From contig WFZY01000252.1 of NCBI GenBank assembly GCA_015489265.1, positions 1-6,355 on the forward strand: a DNA stretch of 6,355 bases, in the 5' to 3' direction. Below, in pieces: positions 1 to 6,105 of the stretch. Each line of letters starts with the position of its first letter. Within the stretch, counting starts at the first letter, position 1. The translations under genes were made by a program, and so were the position numbers. This stretch comes from Flavobacteriaceae bacterium (lineage in GTDB: Bacteria > Bacteroidota > Bacteroidia > Flavobacteriales > Flavobacteriaceae). The notes beneath the pieces are model-generated. The model made no database searches. It was not told where the DNA came from and saw only the letters and a program-made list of their open reading frames with translations.

Positions 1-335
1 AAGCCAATAAACTTGATGAGCCGGTCATATTCTTTGACCGTGGCATACCGGATGTCAATGCCTATTTGCGTTACAGCAAACAAGCTATTCCCGAAGAATT
101 TGAAAAAATAACCCGTGAGCATCCCTACGACCGATTGGTGTTTATCATGCCTCCTTGGGATGAAATATATACCAACGACGCCGAACGTTATGAAAGTTTC
201 AACCAAGCACAATTGATTCATAATAAACTGGTTAACTATTACAAAGAACTGGGATATTATCTGATTTTTGTACCTTTCGGTCCGGTTGACAAACGGGTTG
301 ATTATATTTTGGACAGCATCAAAAAACATTCATAA
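1..335 (+). CDS. AAA_28 / NadR-like P-loop ATPase, C-terminal part (5' end outside window)
   Basis: The reading frame is already open at the window edge (first full codon at position 3) and ends at TAA 333-335, leaving 110 residues. A TTG at 66 should not be taken as the start, because recognisable protein lies upstream of it: the segment VIFFDRGIPDVNAYL runs through that codon. This DRG(I/L)PD element, followed by PPWDEIYTNDAERYESF and a terminal VPFG..DKRVDYIL segment, is what I know from the small (about 180-residue) flavobacterial AAA_28 ATPases, related to the kinase domain of NadR. The Walker A motif should be N-terminal and is missing here only because the window begins too late. Substrate and physiological role are not established for this group; nucleotide binding or a kinase-like activity is inferred. 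The stop codon directly touches the recQ start, so the two are probably co-transcribed. Confidence 0.85.
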   Translation, partial: ANKLDEPVIFFDRGIPDVNAYLRYSKQAIPEEFEKITREHPYDRLVFIMPPWDEIYTNDAERYESFNQAQLIHNKLVNYYKELGYYLIFVPFGPVDKRVDYILDSIKKHS

Positions 336-2219
336 TTGCCTACACCCATACAAATATTGCAACAATATTGGGGATATGACCGGTTCCGGCAGCCACAAGA
401 GCAAATCATCAATGATATCTTGTCCGGCAACGATGTCATCGGTATTTTGCCTACCGGAAGCGGTAAATCGGTCATTTACCAAGTTGCAGGTTTGTTGTTA
501 AATGGTATTACGGTTGTCATATCGCCACTAATTGCCCTGATTGAAGACCAAGTAGCCGGATTAAACCGCCGCGGTATCAAAGCTGTTGCGCTTACCGGAT
601 TTCTTAATTTTCAAGAACTCGAACGGCTGTTAAACAACGTACAATTCGGCAATACGAAATTCGTCTTTTTGTCGCCCGAACGCTTACAAAATGAGTATGT
701 ACAAAAGCGCTTAGCACAAATGCCCATTAGTTTAATTACAGTGGATGAAGCGCATTGTATCTCGGAATGGGGACATGATTTCAGACCATCTTATACCAAA
801 ATTTATATGTTACGTAAACCGGTTCCCGATACACCGGTTTTGGCATTAACGGCAACCGCTAAAAAAAATGTGATTAAAGACATCGAAACCTATCTCGAAT
901 TAAGGCAGCCCAAAATATACAAAACATCTGTTGTTAGGTCAAATATTGCTTATAAAATAGATCATAGTCCACAGAAAATCAATAGTTTAATCAATCACTT
1001 AAAAAAAGACCAAACAGCTGTAGTTTATGTTAAAACCCGGAAAAAAACCTATCAATATGCCCAATATGTTGCGCAACACGGTTTTAAAACCGCCTATTTT
1101 CATGGTGGTATGTCATTTGAAGACAAACAAAACGCTTTAATCGATTGGTTGCAAAACAAAACCCGTGTCATGTTTGCCACTACGGCATTCGGTATGGGTA
1201 TTGACAAACCGGATGTCCGGCAAGTTTTGCATATGGACTTGCCGTCATCATTAGAAAACTATGTACAAGAATCCGGACGAGCCGGACGTGACGGGAAACT
1301 ATCGGAAGCCATTATTTTAATTGATGATGATGACTTTAAATATTTTGAACAAAACTATTTGCAACTCATACCGGATACTGATTTCATTTATAAAGTCTAT
1401 AAAAGCTTGTATAACCACTTCTATATTCCGGAATTTGAAGGCAAAGATTTTGAAGCGGATATGAATTTCGTCGAATTTTGTAAACGCTTCAATCTCAATC
1501 TGATGCAGACACTCAACGCCATTCAAATTTTAGAAGCGGAAGAAATTATCAAAACCAAACAAACGCGTCGCTATATACCAACCGCCAAAATATTAGTTAG
1601 CCCGCATGATATTCGTTCATACATCAAAAACAAACGTGTCGGCTATCAAATTTTAGACTTTTTTGTCCGCAGTTATACCGATATTTTTTATCTGGACACC
1701 AAAATCAATCCCAAAAAAATTGCAGCAAAATATGATTTGCCGTTAGAACAAGTCTATCAATGGCTTAAAGAATTAGACCAAAAAAATAGCATTGCATATC
1801 AACCGGCAGGCGACGTTTTTATCATTCGTTTTTTAGAATCACATGATGAAAATCTGTTTTTATATCACCGCAAAAGAATAGAAAAACGTCTTGAATTAAA
1901 AAGGACGCAACTCAAAGCCGTTTTGGCATACATTACCAATAAAACCAAATGCAGAAGTGTGTTTTTAGCCGAATATTTTGATGAAGAACATACAAAAGAT
2001 TGTGGCATTTGTGATGTTTGTCAAGCTCAAAATAACCAAATGACTGACAAAGACATCATTCAAAAAATCCGGTTACTTTTGCAAAAACAAGCTTTAAGTA
2101 AATATGACTTACAAAAAGCATTTTCCATCGATATAAGCCCTTATTTAGACAAGCTGATTGAAAACGGACAAATATACATTTCAACAGATTTTAAATATCA
2201 TTTAAAAAAAATAGGATAA
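336..2219 (+). CDS. recQ: ATP-dependent DNA helicase RecQ (short flavobacterial form, UUG start)
   Basis: This is a 627-residue superfamily 2 helicase that would unwind DNA 3'-5' in recombination and repair. Visible motifs in order: motif 0 FRQPQ (17-21), Walker A TGSGKS (40-45), motif Ia SPLIALIEDQ (63-72), DEAH box (137-140) with the RecQ aromatic-rich loop after it, TATA (172-175), motif V FATTAFGMGIDKPDV (280-294) and motif VI QESGRAGRDG (311-320). A four-cysteine zinc site, C539-x16-C556-x2-C559-x2-C562, has the same spacing as E. coli RecQ but lies about 220 residues after motif VI; a region of roughly 200 residues with winged-helix-like stretches separates them. No HRDC domain is evident; about 60 residues follow the zinc site. 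The start must be at or after 336 because an in-frame TAA ends at 335, and motif 0 begins only 16 codons later; no ATG lies between. TTG 336 gives the expected PTPIQIL..YWGY N-terminus. No Shine-Dalgarno sequence is seen, suggesting coupling to the upstream gene. Confidence 0.96.
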   Translation: MPTPIQILQQYWGYDRFRQPQEQIINDILSGNDVIGILPTGSGKSVIYQVAGLLLNGITVVISPLIALIEDQVAGLNRRGIKAVALTGFLNFQELERLLNNVQFGNTKFVFLSPERLQNEYVQKRLAQMPISLITVDEAHCISEWGHDFRPSYTKIYMLRKPVPDTPVLALTATAKKNVIKDIETYLELRQPKIYKTSVVRSNIAYKIDHSPQKINSLINHLKKDQTAVVYVKTRKKTYQYAQYVAQHGFKTAYFHGGMSFEDKQNALIDWLQNKTRVMFATTAFGMGIDKPDVRQVLHMDLPSSLENYVQESGRAGRDGKLSEAIILIDDDDFKYFEQNYLQLIPDTDFIYKVYKSLYNHFYIPEFEGKDFEADMNFVEFCKRFNLNLMQTLNAIQILEAEEIIKTKQTRRYIPTAKILVSPHDIRSYIKNKRVGYQILDFFVRSYTDIFYLDTKINPKKIAAKYDLPLEQVYQWLKELDQKNSIAYQPAGDVFIIRFLESHDENLFLYHRKRIEKRLELKRTQLKAVLAYITNKTKCRSVFLAEYFDEEHTKDCGICDVCQAQNNQMTDKDIIQKIRLLLQKQALSKYDLQKAFSIDISPYLDKLIENGQIYISTDFKYHLKKIG

Positions 2220-2220
2220 A

Positions 2221-2254
2221 TTGTCGCCATAAAAGATAGTTTTTCTTATATTTG
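2221..2254 (+). promoter_or_regulatory. Candidate Bacteroidota-type promoter after recQ
   Basis: TATATTTG at 2247-2254 matches the -7 consensus TAnnTTTG exactly. A partial -33 element, TTG at 2221-2223, lies 23 bases upstream, at the long end of the accepted spacing. Transcription would begin near 2260 and give pntAA a leader of about 250 bases. A weaker alternative nearer the gene is TACACTTG at 2468-2475, with TTTT at 2448-2451, which would give a leader of about 30 bases. Confidence 0.4.
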
Positions 2255-2261
2255 TGTAACA

Positions 2262-2292
2262 TTTCTAACTTTATATTAGTTAAAAGTAGAAA
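2262..2292 (+). other. Hairpin just downstream of the candidate promoter
   Basis: TTTCTA (2262-2267) pairs with TAGAAA (2287-2292), and after a single bulged A (2268), CTTT (2269-2272) pairs with AAAG (2283-2286), closing a ten-base loop. That makes ten base pairs with one bulge. No T-run follows on either strand, so it is not a standard intrinsic terminator. It would sit at the 5' end of a transcript from the 2247-2254 promoter. It is AT-rich, so stability is limited. Confidence 0.35.
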
Positions 2293-2461
2293 GCGAATTA
2301 GTGCCTAGTGCGAAGTAGAGTGAAGTCCTTACAGCATGACTTGAGAACCTAAGAAACAATAATTTGAAATTATTTAAATCCATCTATGTCAAACTAGAAG
2401 TAGGAATAAATAAACTACAATATAGAAAATACACATTAAAATAAATGTTTTCAATGAAATA

Positions 2462-2491
2462 CAAAGATACACTTGGCACTTTAAACACAAA
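2462..2491 (-). promoter_or_regulatory. Candidate minus-strand promoter in the pntAA leader
   Basis: Read on the minus strand, TTTG (2491-2488) is followed after 18 bases by TATCTTTG (2469-2462). This matches both parts of the Bacteroidetes consensus TTTG-N(about 19)-TAnnTTTG and is the best promoter match I found in the window. Transcription would start near 2455 and run toward the 3' end of recQ, where no minus-strand gene is present. The element overlaps the octamer repeat upstream of pntAA by three bases. Confidence 0.45.
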
Positions 2492-2512
2492 TAACCAATT
2501 AACCAAATAACC
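2489..2512 (+). repeat. Octamer tandem repeat (AAATAACC)3 abutting the pntAA start codon
   Basis: Three consecutive 8-base units, AAATAACC, AATTAACC and AAATAACC, end exactly at the base before ATG 2513. The same octamer appears five times upstream of the signal peptidase gene at 6153-6216. There is no Shine-Dalgarno sequence in this leader, so the A-rich repeat occupies the whole ribosome-loading region. An effect on translation is possible but inferred. Confidence 0.75.
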
Positions 2513-3619
2513 ATGAAAATAGGCGTATTAAAAGAAACCAGACCAAATGAAAAACGGGTAGCTGTTACCCCAAAAATTGCAAATGACTTTCAAGATAAAG
2601 GTTTTAACATTTTAGTAGAAAAAGATGCCGGATTGGCTTCAGCATTTGACAATGCGTCTTATGAAAAAGCCGGTGCAAAGATTGTTTCAAAAGAAACTAT
2701 TTTTAAAGATGCTGATGTTGTGGTTAAAATCAATCCGTTAGATGACGATGAAATAGCGCAATTACAAAACGGTCAAGTCGTGATTTCCATGGTTTACCAC
2801 CGTTTACAACCCGAATTAGTCAAAAAAATCGCCGAAAAAGGCGTCAGTTTATTTTCTATGGATGCCATTCCGCGTATTTCCAGAGCGCAAAATATGGATG
2901 TATTATCATCTCAAAGCAATTTGGCGGGTTACAAAGCCGTGATTTTGGGGGCTGACCAAATGACCAAAATATTTCCATTGATGATGACGGCTGCCGGAAC
3001 CATTACACCTGCCAAAGTTTTGATTTACGGTGTCGGAGTTGCCGGATTGCAAGCCATTGCTACCGCCAAACGTTTGGGTGCTGTGGTTGAAGCAACCGAT
3101 GTGCGTCCCGAAACCAAAGAACAAGCCGAAAGTTTAGGGGCAAAATTTATCAGTGTTGAAAACGATAATGAAAATGTATCCGAAGGCGGTTATGCCAAAG
3201 AACAGACAGCCGAGTTTTTACAAAAACAAAAGGAAGCCGTCAACAAATCTTTGTTTGATGCCGACTTGGTCGTTACAACTGCCTTGGTTCAGGGTGCCAA
3301 AGCGCCTGTTTTGATTAAAGAAGACCAAATCAAACAAATGAAACGCGGTGCCGTAATTGTCGATATGGCAGTAGAAAAAGGCGGTAATGTAGAACTGAGT
3401 GAACCTGATAAAACCGTAGAAAAATATGGTGTAACAATCATCGGCAAAACCAACTTACCTTCTACCCTAGCCACCAATGCCAGCGAACTCTATGCCAAAA
3501 ACTTGTACAATTTTATTACATTTATGGCTGATAAAGACCAATTTCATTATGATATGGATGAAGAAATTACCAAAAACACTTTATTGGCAAAAGGCGGCAA
3601 AGTTTTGATGCAAGAATAA
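2513..3619 (+). CDS. pntAA: Re/Si-specific NAD(P) transhydrogenase subunit alpha, domain I (PntAA)
   Basis: This 368-residue soluble protein is the NAD(H)-binding domain I of the proton-translocating transhydrogenase, which transfers hydride between NADH and NADP+ at the inner membrane. It is the separate-subunit type, as in Rhodospirillum rubrum, whose PntAA is slightly longer. Diagnostic residues are present: the RQD loop (R121, Q126, D129 within PRISRAQNMD), the Rossmann motif GVGVAG (173-178), the ribose-binding Asp in EATDVRP (D196), and the mobile-loop signature GGYAKE (225-230, Tyr227). These separate it from the related alanine dehydrogenases. The ATG start is clear; MKIGVLKET is the typical N-terminus. 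The membrane subunit PntAB and domain III subunit PntB are expected next but do not follow: parA does. The protein looks full length and intact, so activity would need partners encoded elsewhere. Confidence 0.93.
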   Translation: MKIGVLKETRPNEKRVAVTPKIANDFQDKGFNILVEKDAGLASAFDNASYEKAGAKIVSKETIFKDADVVVKINPLDDDEIAQLQNGQVVISMVYHRLQPELVKKIAEKGVSLFSMDAIPRISRAQNMDVLSSQSNLAGYKAVILGADQMTKIFPLMMTAAGTITPAKVLIYGVGVAGLQAIATAKRLGAVVEATDVRPETKEQAESLGAKFISVENDNENVSEGGYAKEQTAEFLQKQKEAVNKSLFDADLVVTTALVQGAKAPVLIKEDQIKQMKRGAVIVDMAVEKGGNVELSEPDKTVEKYGVTIIGKTNLPSTLATNASELYAKNLYNFITFMADKDQFHYDMDEEITKNTLLAKGGKVLMQE

Positions 3620-3696
3620 AATAAATCTATAATGATTATTGACTTCCTTTTAAACTAACGAATTGTCTCAAATTCATGTTAAATCTATTCTCGGAA

Positions 3697-3727
3697 TTTT
3701 CAATTACCGATAAATTTTGTATTTTTA
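3697..3727 (+). promoter_or_regulatory. Candidate promoter of the parAB-DUF5683 operon
   Basis: TTTT (3697-3700) and TATTTTTA (3720-3727) are separated by 19 bases. This resembles the consensus TTTG-N19-TAnnTTTG with one mismatch in each element. It would start transcription near 3734, about 20 bases before the parA ATG. No intrinsic terminator for pntAA is visible between 3620 and this site, so some read-through from upstream is possible. Confidence 0.5.
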
Positions 3728-3752
3728 CATTTCAAAAATTTAAGTCGAAAAA

Positions 3753-4538
3753 ATGGGTAAAGTTATAGCAATAGCCAATCAAAAAGGTGGTGTCGGAAAG
3801 ACGACAACCGCCGTTAATTTGGCAGCAGCATTGGGGGTTTTAGAAAAGAAAGTCTTACTGATTGATGCTGATCCGCAAGCCAATGCGTCATCAGGTTTGG
3901 GAGTTGATATTGAAGAAGCCCCTGCCGGAACATACGAGTTACTTGAACACGAAGCGTCTGCTAAAGAAACCATTATTAAAACCGGTAGTCCTAATTTGGA
4001 TTTAATACCATCTCATATCGATTTGGTTGCGGTTGAAGTGGAATTGGTCAACAAACCCAAACGCGAATTCATGCTCAAAGAAGCTATCAAAGATATCAAA
4101 GATGCATACGATTATGTTTTGATTGACTGTGCTCCGTCTCTCGGCTTGATTACACTCAATGCCTTAACTGCCGCAGACTCGGTCATCGTCCCGATTCAAT
4201 GTGAATATTTTGCTTTGGAAGGATTGGGAAAATTGCTCAATACCATTAAAAACGTGCAACAAATTCACAATCCCGATTTGAATATTGAAGGACTATTGTT
4301 AACAATGTACGATGCACGGCTCAAACTCTCAAATCAAGTCGTTGACGAAGTCAAAAAACACTTTGGCGATATGGTTTTCGATACCGTTATCCAAAGAAAC
4401 GTACGTTTGAGTGAAGCACCAAGTTTCGGTGAAAGTATTTTGGAATACGACGCCACCAGCAAAGGTGCAATAAATTATCTCAATTTGGCTGACGAACTGA
4501 TTAATAAAGAACAACAAACGGAAGAAAACGAAGAATAA
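3753..4538 (+). CDS. parA: Chromosome partitioning ATPase ParA (Soj-like)
   Basis: ParA is a MinD/ParA-type ATPase that binds DNA non-specifically as an ATP dimer and, with ParB-parS complexes, segregates chromosome origins. The 261-residue protein begins with the deviant Walker A box KGGVGKTTT (11-19), including signature Lys11 and catalytic Lys16. It continues with LIDADPQAN (37-45, Asp40), Walker B LIDCAPSLG (123-131, Asp125), VPIQCEYFALEG (146-157) and the C-terminal RNVRLSEAPSFG (215-226). Length is typical of chromosomal ParA; there is no N-terminal helix-turn-helix extension as in large plasmid ParA proteins. The ATG start gives the standard MGKVIAIANQ N-terminus. It lies two bases from parB, so the pair is surely co-transcribed. 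The tail after about residue 250 is acidic and unconserved. Confidence 0.97.
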   Translation: MGKVIAIANQKGGVGKTTTAVNLAAALGVLEKKVLLIDADPQANASSGLGVDIEEAPAGTYELLEHEASAKETIIKTGSPNLDLIPSHIDLVAVEVELVNKPKREFMLKEAIKDIKDAYDYVLIDCAPSLGLITLNALTAADSVIVPIQCEYFALEGLGKLLNTIKNVQQIHNPDLNIEGLLLTMYDARLKLSNQVVDEVKKHFGDMVFDTVIQRNVRLSEAPSFGESILEYDATSKGAINYLNLADELINKEQQTEENEE

Positions 4539-4540
4539 TT

Positions 4541-5425
4541 ATGGCAAAATCCGCAAAAAAACAACGTCTCGGAAGGGGCTTATCCGCAATTTTGAACACT
4601 GAAGATATCAAATCCGCCGGTGATAAAGGTGCCGAATCGGTTGTAGGAAATATTATCGAAATTCCTTTGGACGATATTATTGCCAATCCGCATCAACCCC
4701 GAACGCAATTTGATAATGAAGCCATTGAAGAACTGGCAACATCTATCAAGCAACTAGGTGTTATTCAACCCATTACAGTTAGAAAAAACGGCAATAAATT
4801 TGATTTAATTTCAGGGGAACGCCGGTTAAGAGCTTCTAAATTAGCTGGATTAAAAAGTATTCCGGCATTTGTACGACTTGCCGATGACCGCGAGATGCTC
4901 GAAATGGCATTAGTCGAAAATATCCAACGTGAAGATTTGGACCCGATAGAAATTGCCTTGTCATTTCAAGCCATGATTGACCAGCTCAATTTGACCCAAG
5001 ACGAAATGAGCAAACGCATCGGTAAAAAACGGTCTACCATTACCAATTATTTGCGCTTACTCAAACTCGACCCAATTATCCAAAGCGGTATCAGAGACGG
5101 TTTTATCAGTATGGGACACGGACGCGCCTTAATCAATATTGAAGATAATGCCGTTCAATTAGAATTTTATGAAAAAATTGTCAAGGACAATCTCTCGGTA
5201 CGGCAAACCGAAGATTTGGTCAAAAAATTCAGAGAAGGCAAAATTTTATCTTTAAAACCCACTAAAAAAATTGTTCCCGAAGAAGTGAAACAGCTTGAAA
5301 AAGCATTGACCAAACATTTGGGACAGAAAGTCAAAATCACGATAAATGATAAAGGTACCGGCAAAATAGCCATTCCTTTTAAATCGGAAGAAGAACTCGA
5401 AAATATCAAAAAACGCTTGTTATAA
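4541..5425 (+). CDS. parB: Chromosome partitioning protein ParB (parS-binding CTPase clamp)
   Basis: ParB binds parS near the origin, loads as a CTP-dependent sliding clamp and stimulates ParA. The 294-residue protein has the N-terminal ParA-activating motif LGRGLSAIL (10-18), a ParB/Srx-type nucleotide-binding domain at about 37-130 with GERRLRA (92-98) and ENIQREDLDPIE (126-137), and a helix-turn-helix at about 151-176 (LTQDEMSKRIG..RSTITNYLRLL). A C-terminal dimerisation region (about 245-294) contains ALTKHLGQKVKI. Domain order and length are standard for Bacteroidota. The purine-rich end of parA upstream of ATG 4541 may serve for ribosome loading. I found no complete parS site in the window. 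The TAA stop overlaps the proposed start of the next gene. Confidence 0.97.
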   Translation: MAKSAKKQRLGRGLSAILNTEDIKSAGDKGAESVVGNIIEIPLDDIIANPHQPRTQFDNEAIEELATSIKQLGVIQPITVRKNGNKFDLISGERRLRASKLAGLKSIPAFVRLADDREMLEMALVENIQREDLDPIEIALSFQAMIDQLNLTQDEMSKRIGKKRSTITNYLRLLKLDPIIQSGIRDGFISMGHGRALINIEDNAVQLEFYEKIVKDNLSVRQTEDLVKKFREGKILSLKPTKKIVPEEVKQLEKALTKHLGQKVKITINDKGTGKIAIPFKSEEELENIKKRLL

Positions 5426-5994
5426 GAGCTTTATTTTTCATATTATTTTTCAGTGGTTTAGCCGGTTGGTCCGGTATGCAAGCACAAACTGACACTATCC
5501 CTGCCAAGCATCGGGATAGTTTGCATTTTAAAGCCGATACGCTTATCAGTAGCAATAAAATCAATATTTTAGCACCGGCTAAAGCTGCTTTTTATTCCGC
5601 AGTTTTGCCCGGTTTGGGACAGGCATACAATAAACAATACTGGAAAATCCCGATTGTTTACGGAGCCATTGGTGTCGGCGCATATTTTTATATCACAAAT
5701 AATACCGAATATAATAAATATAGACAGGCATATTTCGACAGAAAAAACGGTTTGCAAGACGCATTTCCACAATATACGGATGACGTTTTGATAAACGCAC
5801 AAAAATATTACCGGCGCCAACGTGATACAGCTATGCTGCTGACCATTTTGGCCTATGTGCTCAATATTATCGATGCCAACGTCAGTGCGCATTTAAAACA
5901 GTGGAATGTCAATGATAATTTGAGTTTTAAGCCCGTACAATTACCCGTAACGCAAAAACCGGCTTTAGGATTGCAGATGCAAATTAGTTTTTAG
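5422..5994 (+). CDS. DUF5683 family secreted/membrane protein with non-canonical start
   Basis: The protein has no known biochemical function; DUF5683 genes commonly follow parAB in flavobacteria. The first ATG (5476) leaves only MQAQ before the mature region, yet the same frame upstream reads a full signal peptide: Arg, then ALFFILFFSGLAGW, then SGMQA|Q with a typical Bacteroidota cleavage site. In-frame stops at 5347, 5350 and 5380 limit the start to after 5382, and no ATG, GTG or TTG occurs in frame before 5476. ATA 5422-5424, overlapping the parB stop as ATAA, is my preferred start (190 residues); ATC 5383 is an alternative. The domain core is PAKAAFYSAVLPGLGQAYN and YWKIPIVYG (about residues 52-81), with hydrophobic segments at about 76-93 and 137-153, and a conserved YVLNIIDANVSAH. 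It ends in the aromatic QISF. A likely envelope protein; its role with ParAB is unknown. Family call is firm, the start is not. Confidence 0.85.
   Translation: MRALFFILFFSGLAGWSGMQAQTDTIPAKHRDSLHFKADTLISSNKINILAPAKAAFYSAVLPGLGQAYNKQYWKIPIVYGAIGVGAYFYITNNTEYNKYRQAYFDRKNGLQDAFPQYTDDVLINAQKYYRRQRDTAMLLTILAYVLNIIDANVSAHLKQWNVNDNLSFKPVQLPVTQKPALGLQMQISF
5494..5520 (+). repeat. Perfect 8-bp inverted repeat inside the DUF5683 gene
   Basis: ACTATCCC (5494-5501) and GGGATAGT (5513-5520) form a perfect stem around an 11-base loop. The element spans exactly nine codons (TIPAKHRDS) just after the predicted signal peptide cleavage site, in the poorly conserved linker. Its right half shares AGCATCGGGA (5507-5516) with the REP-like hairpin at 6067-6076, which suggests common repeat ancestry, though the shared word is short. 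Confidence 0.5.
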
Positions 5995-6043
5995 TAAAAA
6001 GTTAAAATTCAACATAGAAATGAAAAATACATAAAAAATCCAT

Positions 6044-6088
6044 GGTCACTTCGATACATCCCGATTAGCATCGGGACACTCAGTGACC
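6044..6088 (+). repeat. REP-like palindromic element, copy 1
   Basis: This 45-base element has an outer stem GGTCACT/AGTGACC (6044-6050 with 6082-6088) and an inner stem TCCCGAT/ATCGGGA (6059-6065 with 6070-6076) closed by loop TAGC. The asymmetric internal loop is TCGATACA on the left and CACTC on the right. It resembles the short intergenic palindromes with CTTCGA...CTCAG sides that are frequent in Bacteroidota genomes. A second copy lies 17 bases away in inverted orientation. On the minus strand a T6 run follows the stem after five bases, so weak termination of leftward transcripts is possible. Confidence 0.8.
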
Positions 6089-6105
6089 TATATAGTAGAA
6101 TCGAA

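Larger units (their letters stand above)
2220..2512. other. Non-coding spacer between recQ and pntAA
   Basis: This 293-base stretch has no credible open reading frame. It is AT-rich apart from a GC-richer patch at about 2293-2350, which contains a TAGTGC direct repeat (2299-2304 and 2306-2311) and a small stem AAGTC/GACTT (2323-2327 with 2338-2342). A hairpin lies at 2262-2292, a near-perfect AT palindrome at 2358-2374, candidate promoters on both strands, and an octamer repeat next to the pntAA start. No U-run terminator for recQ is visible. It may be a long 5' leader, a small RNA locus, or decayed repeat DNA; the sequence alone does not decide. Confidence 0.6.

Noticed and set aside
2261..2400. 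A tRNA or known riboswitch in the recQ-pntAA spacer
   Set aside because: There is no T-loop consensus, no cloverleaf and no riboswitch core that I recognise; only weak hairpins can be drawn.
2513..3619. Alanine dehydrogenase as the identity of the pntAA gene
   Set aside because: The RQD loop sequence and the GGYAKE mobile loop are specific to transhydrogenase domain I, not to alanine dehydrogenase.
4387..4396. TTATCCAAAG, resembling a DnaA box, found here and again near 5076-5086
   Set aside because: Both occurrences are in conserved coding positions (IQR and IQS codons), are mismatched to TTATCCACA and are not clustered, so there is no evidence of an origin.
5285..5292. GTGAAACA, half of a parS palindrome, within parB
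   Set aside because: The left half (TGTTTCAC) is missing, and the bases are ordinary codons for Val-Lys-Gln. No full parS is present in the window.
5569..5892. A 107-codon antisense open frame under DUF5683
   Set aside because: It lies wholly opposite a recognised conserved domain, has no recognisable protein features and no promoter or leader; it is a shadow of the plus-strand gene.
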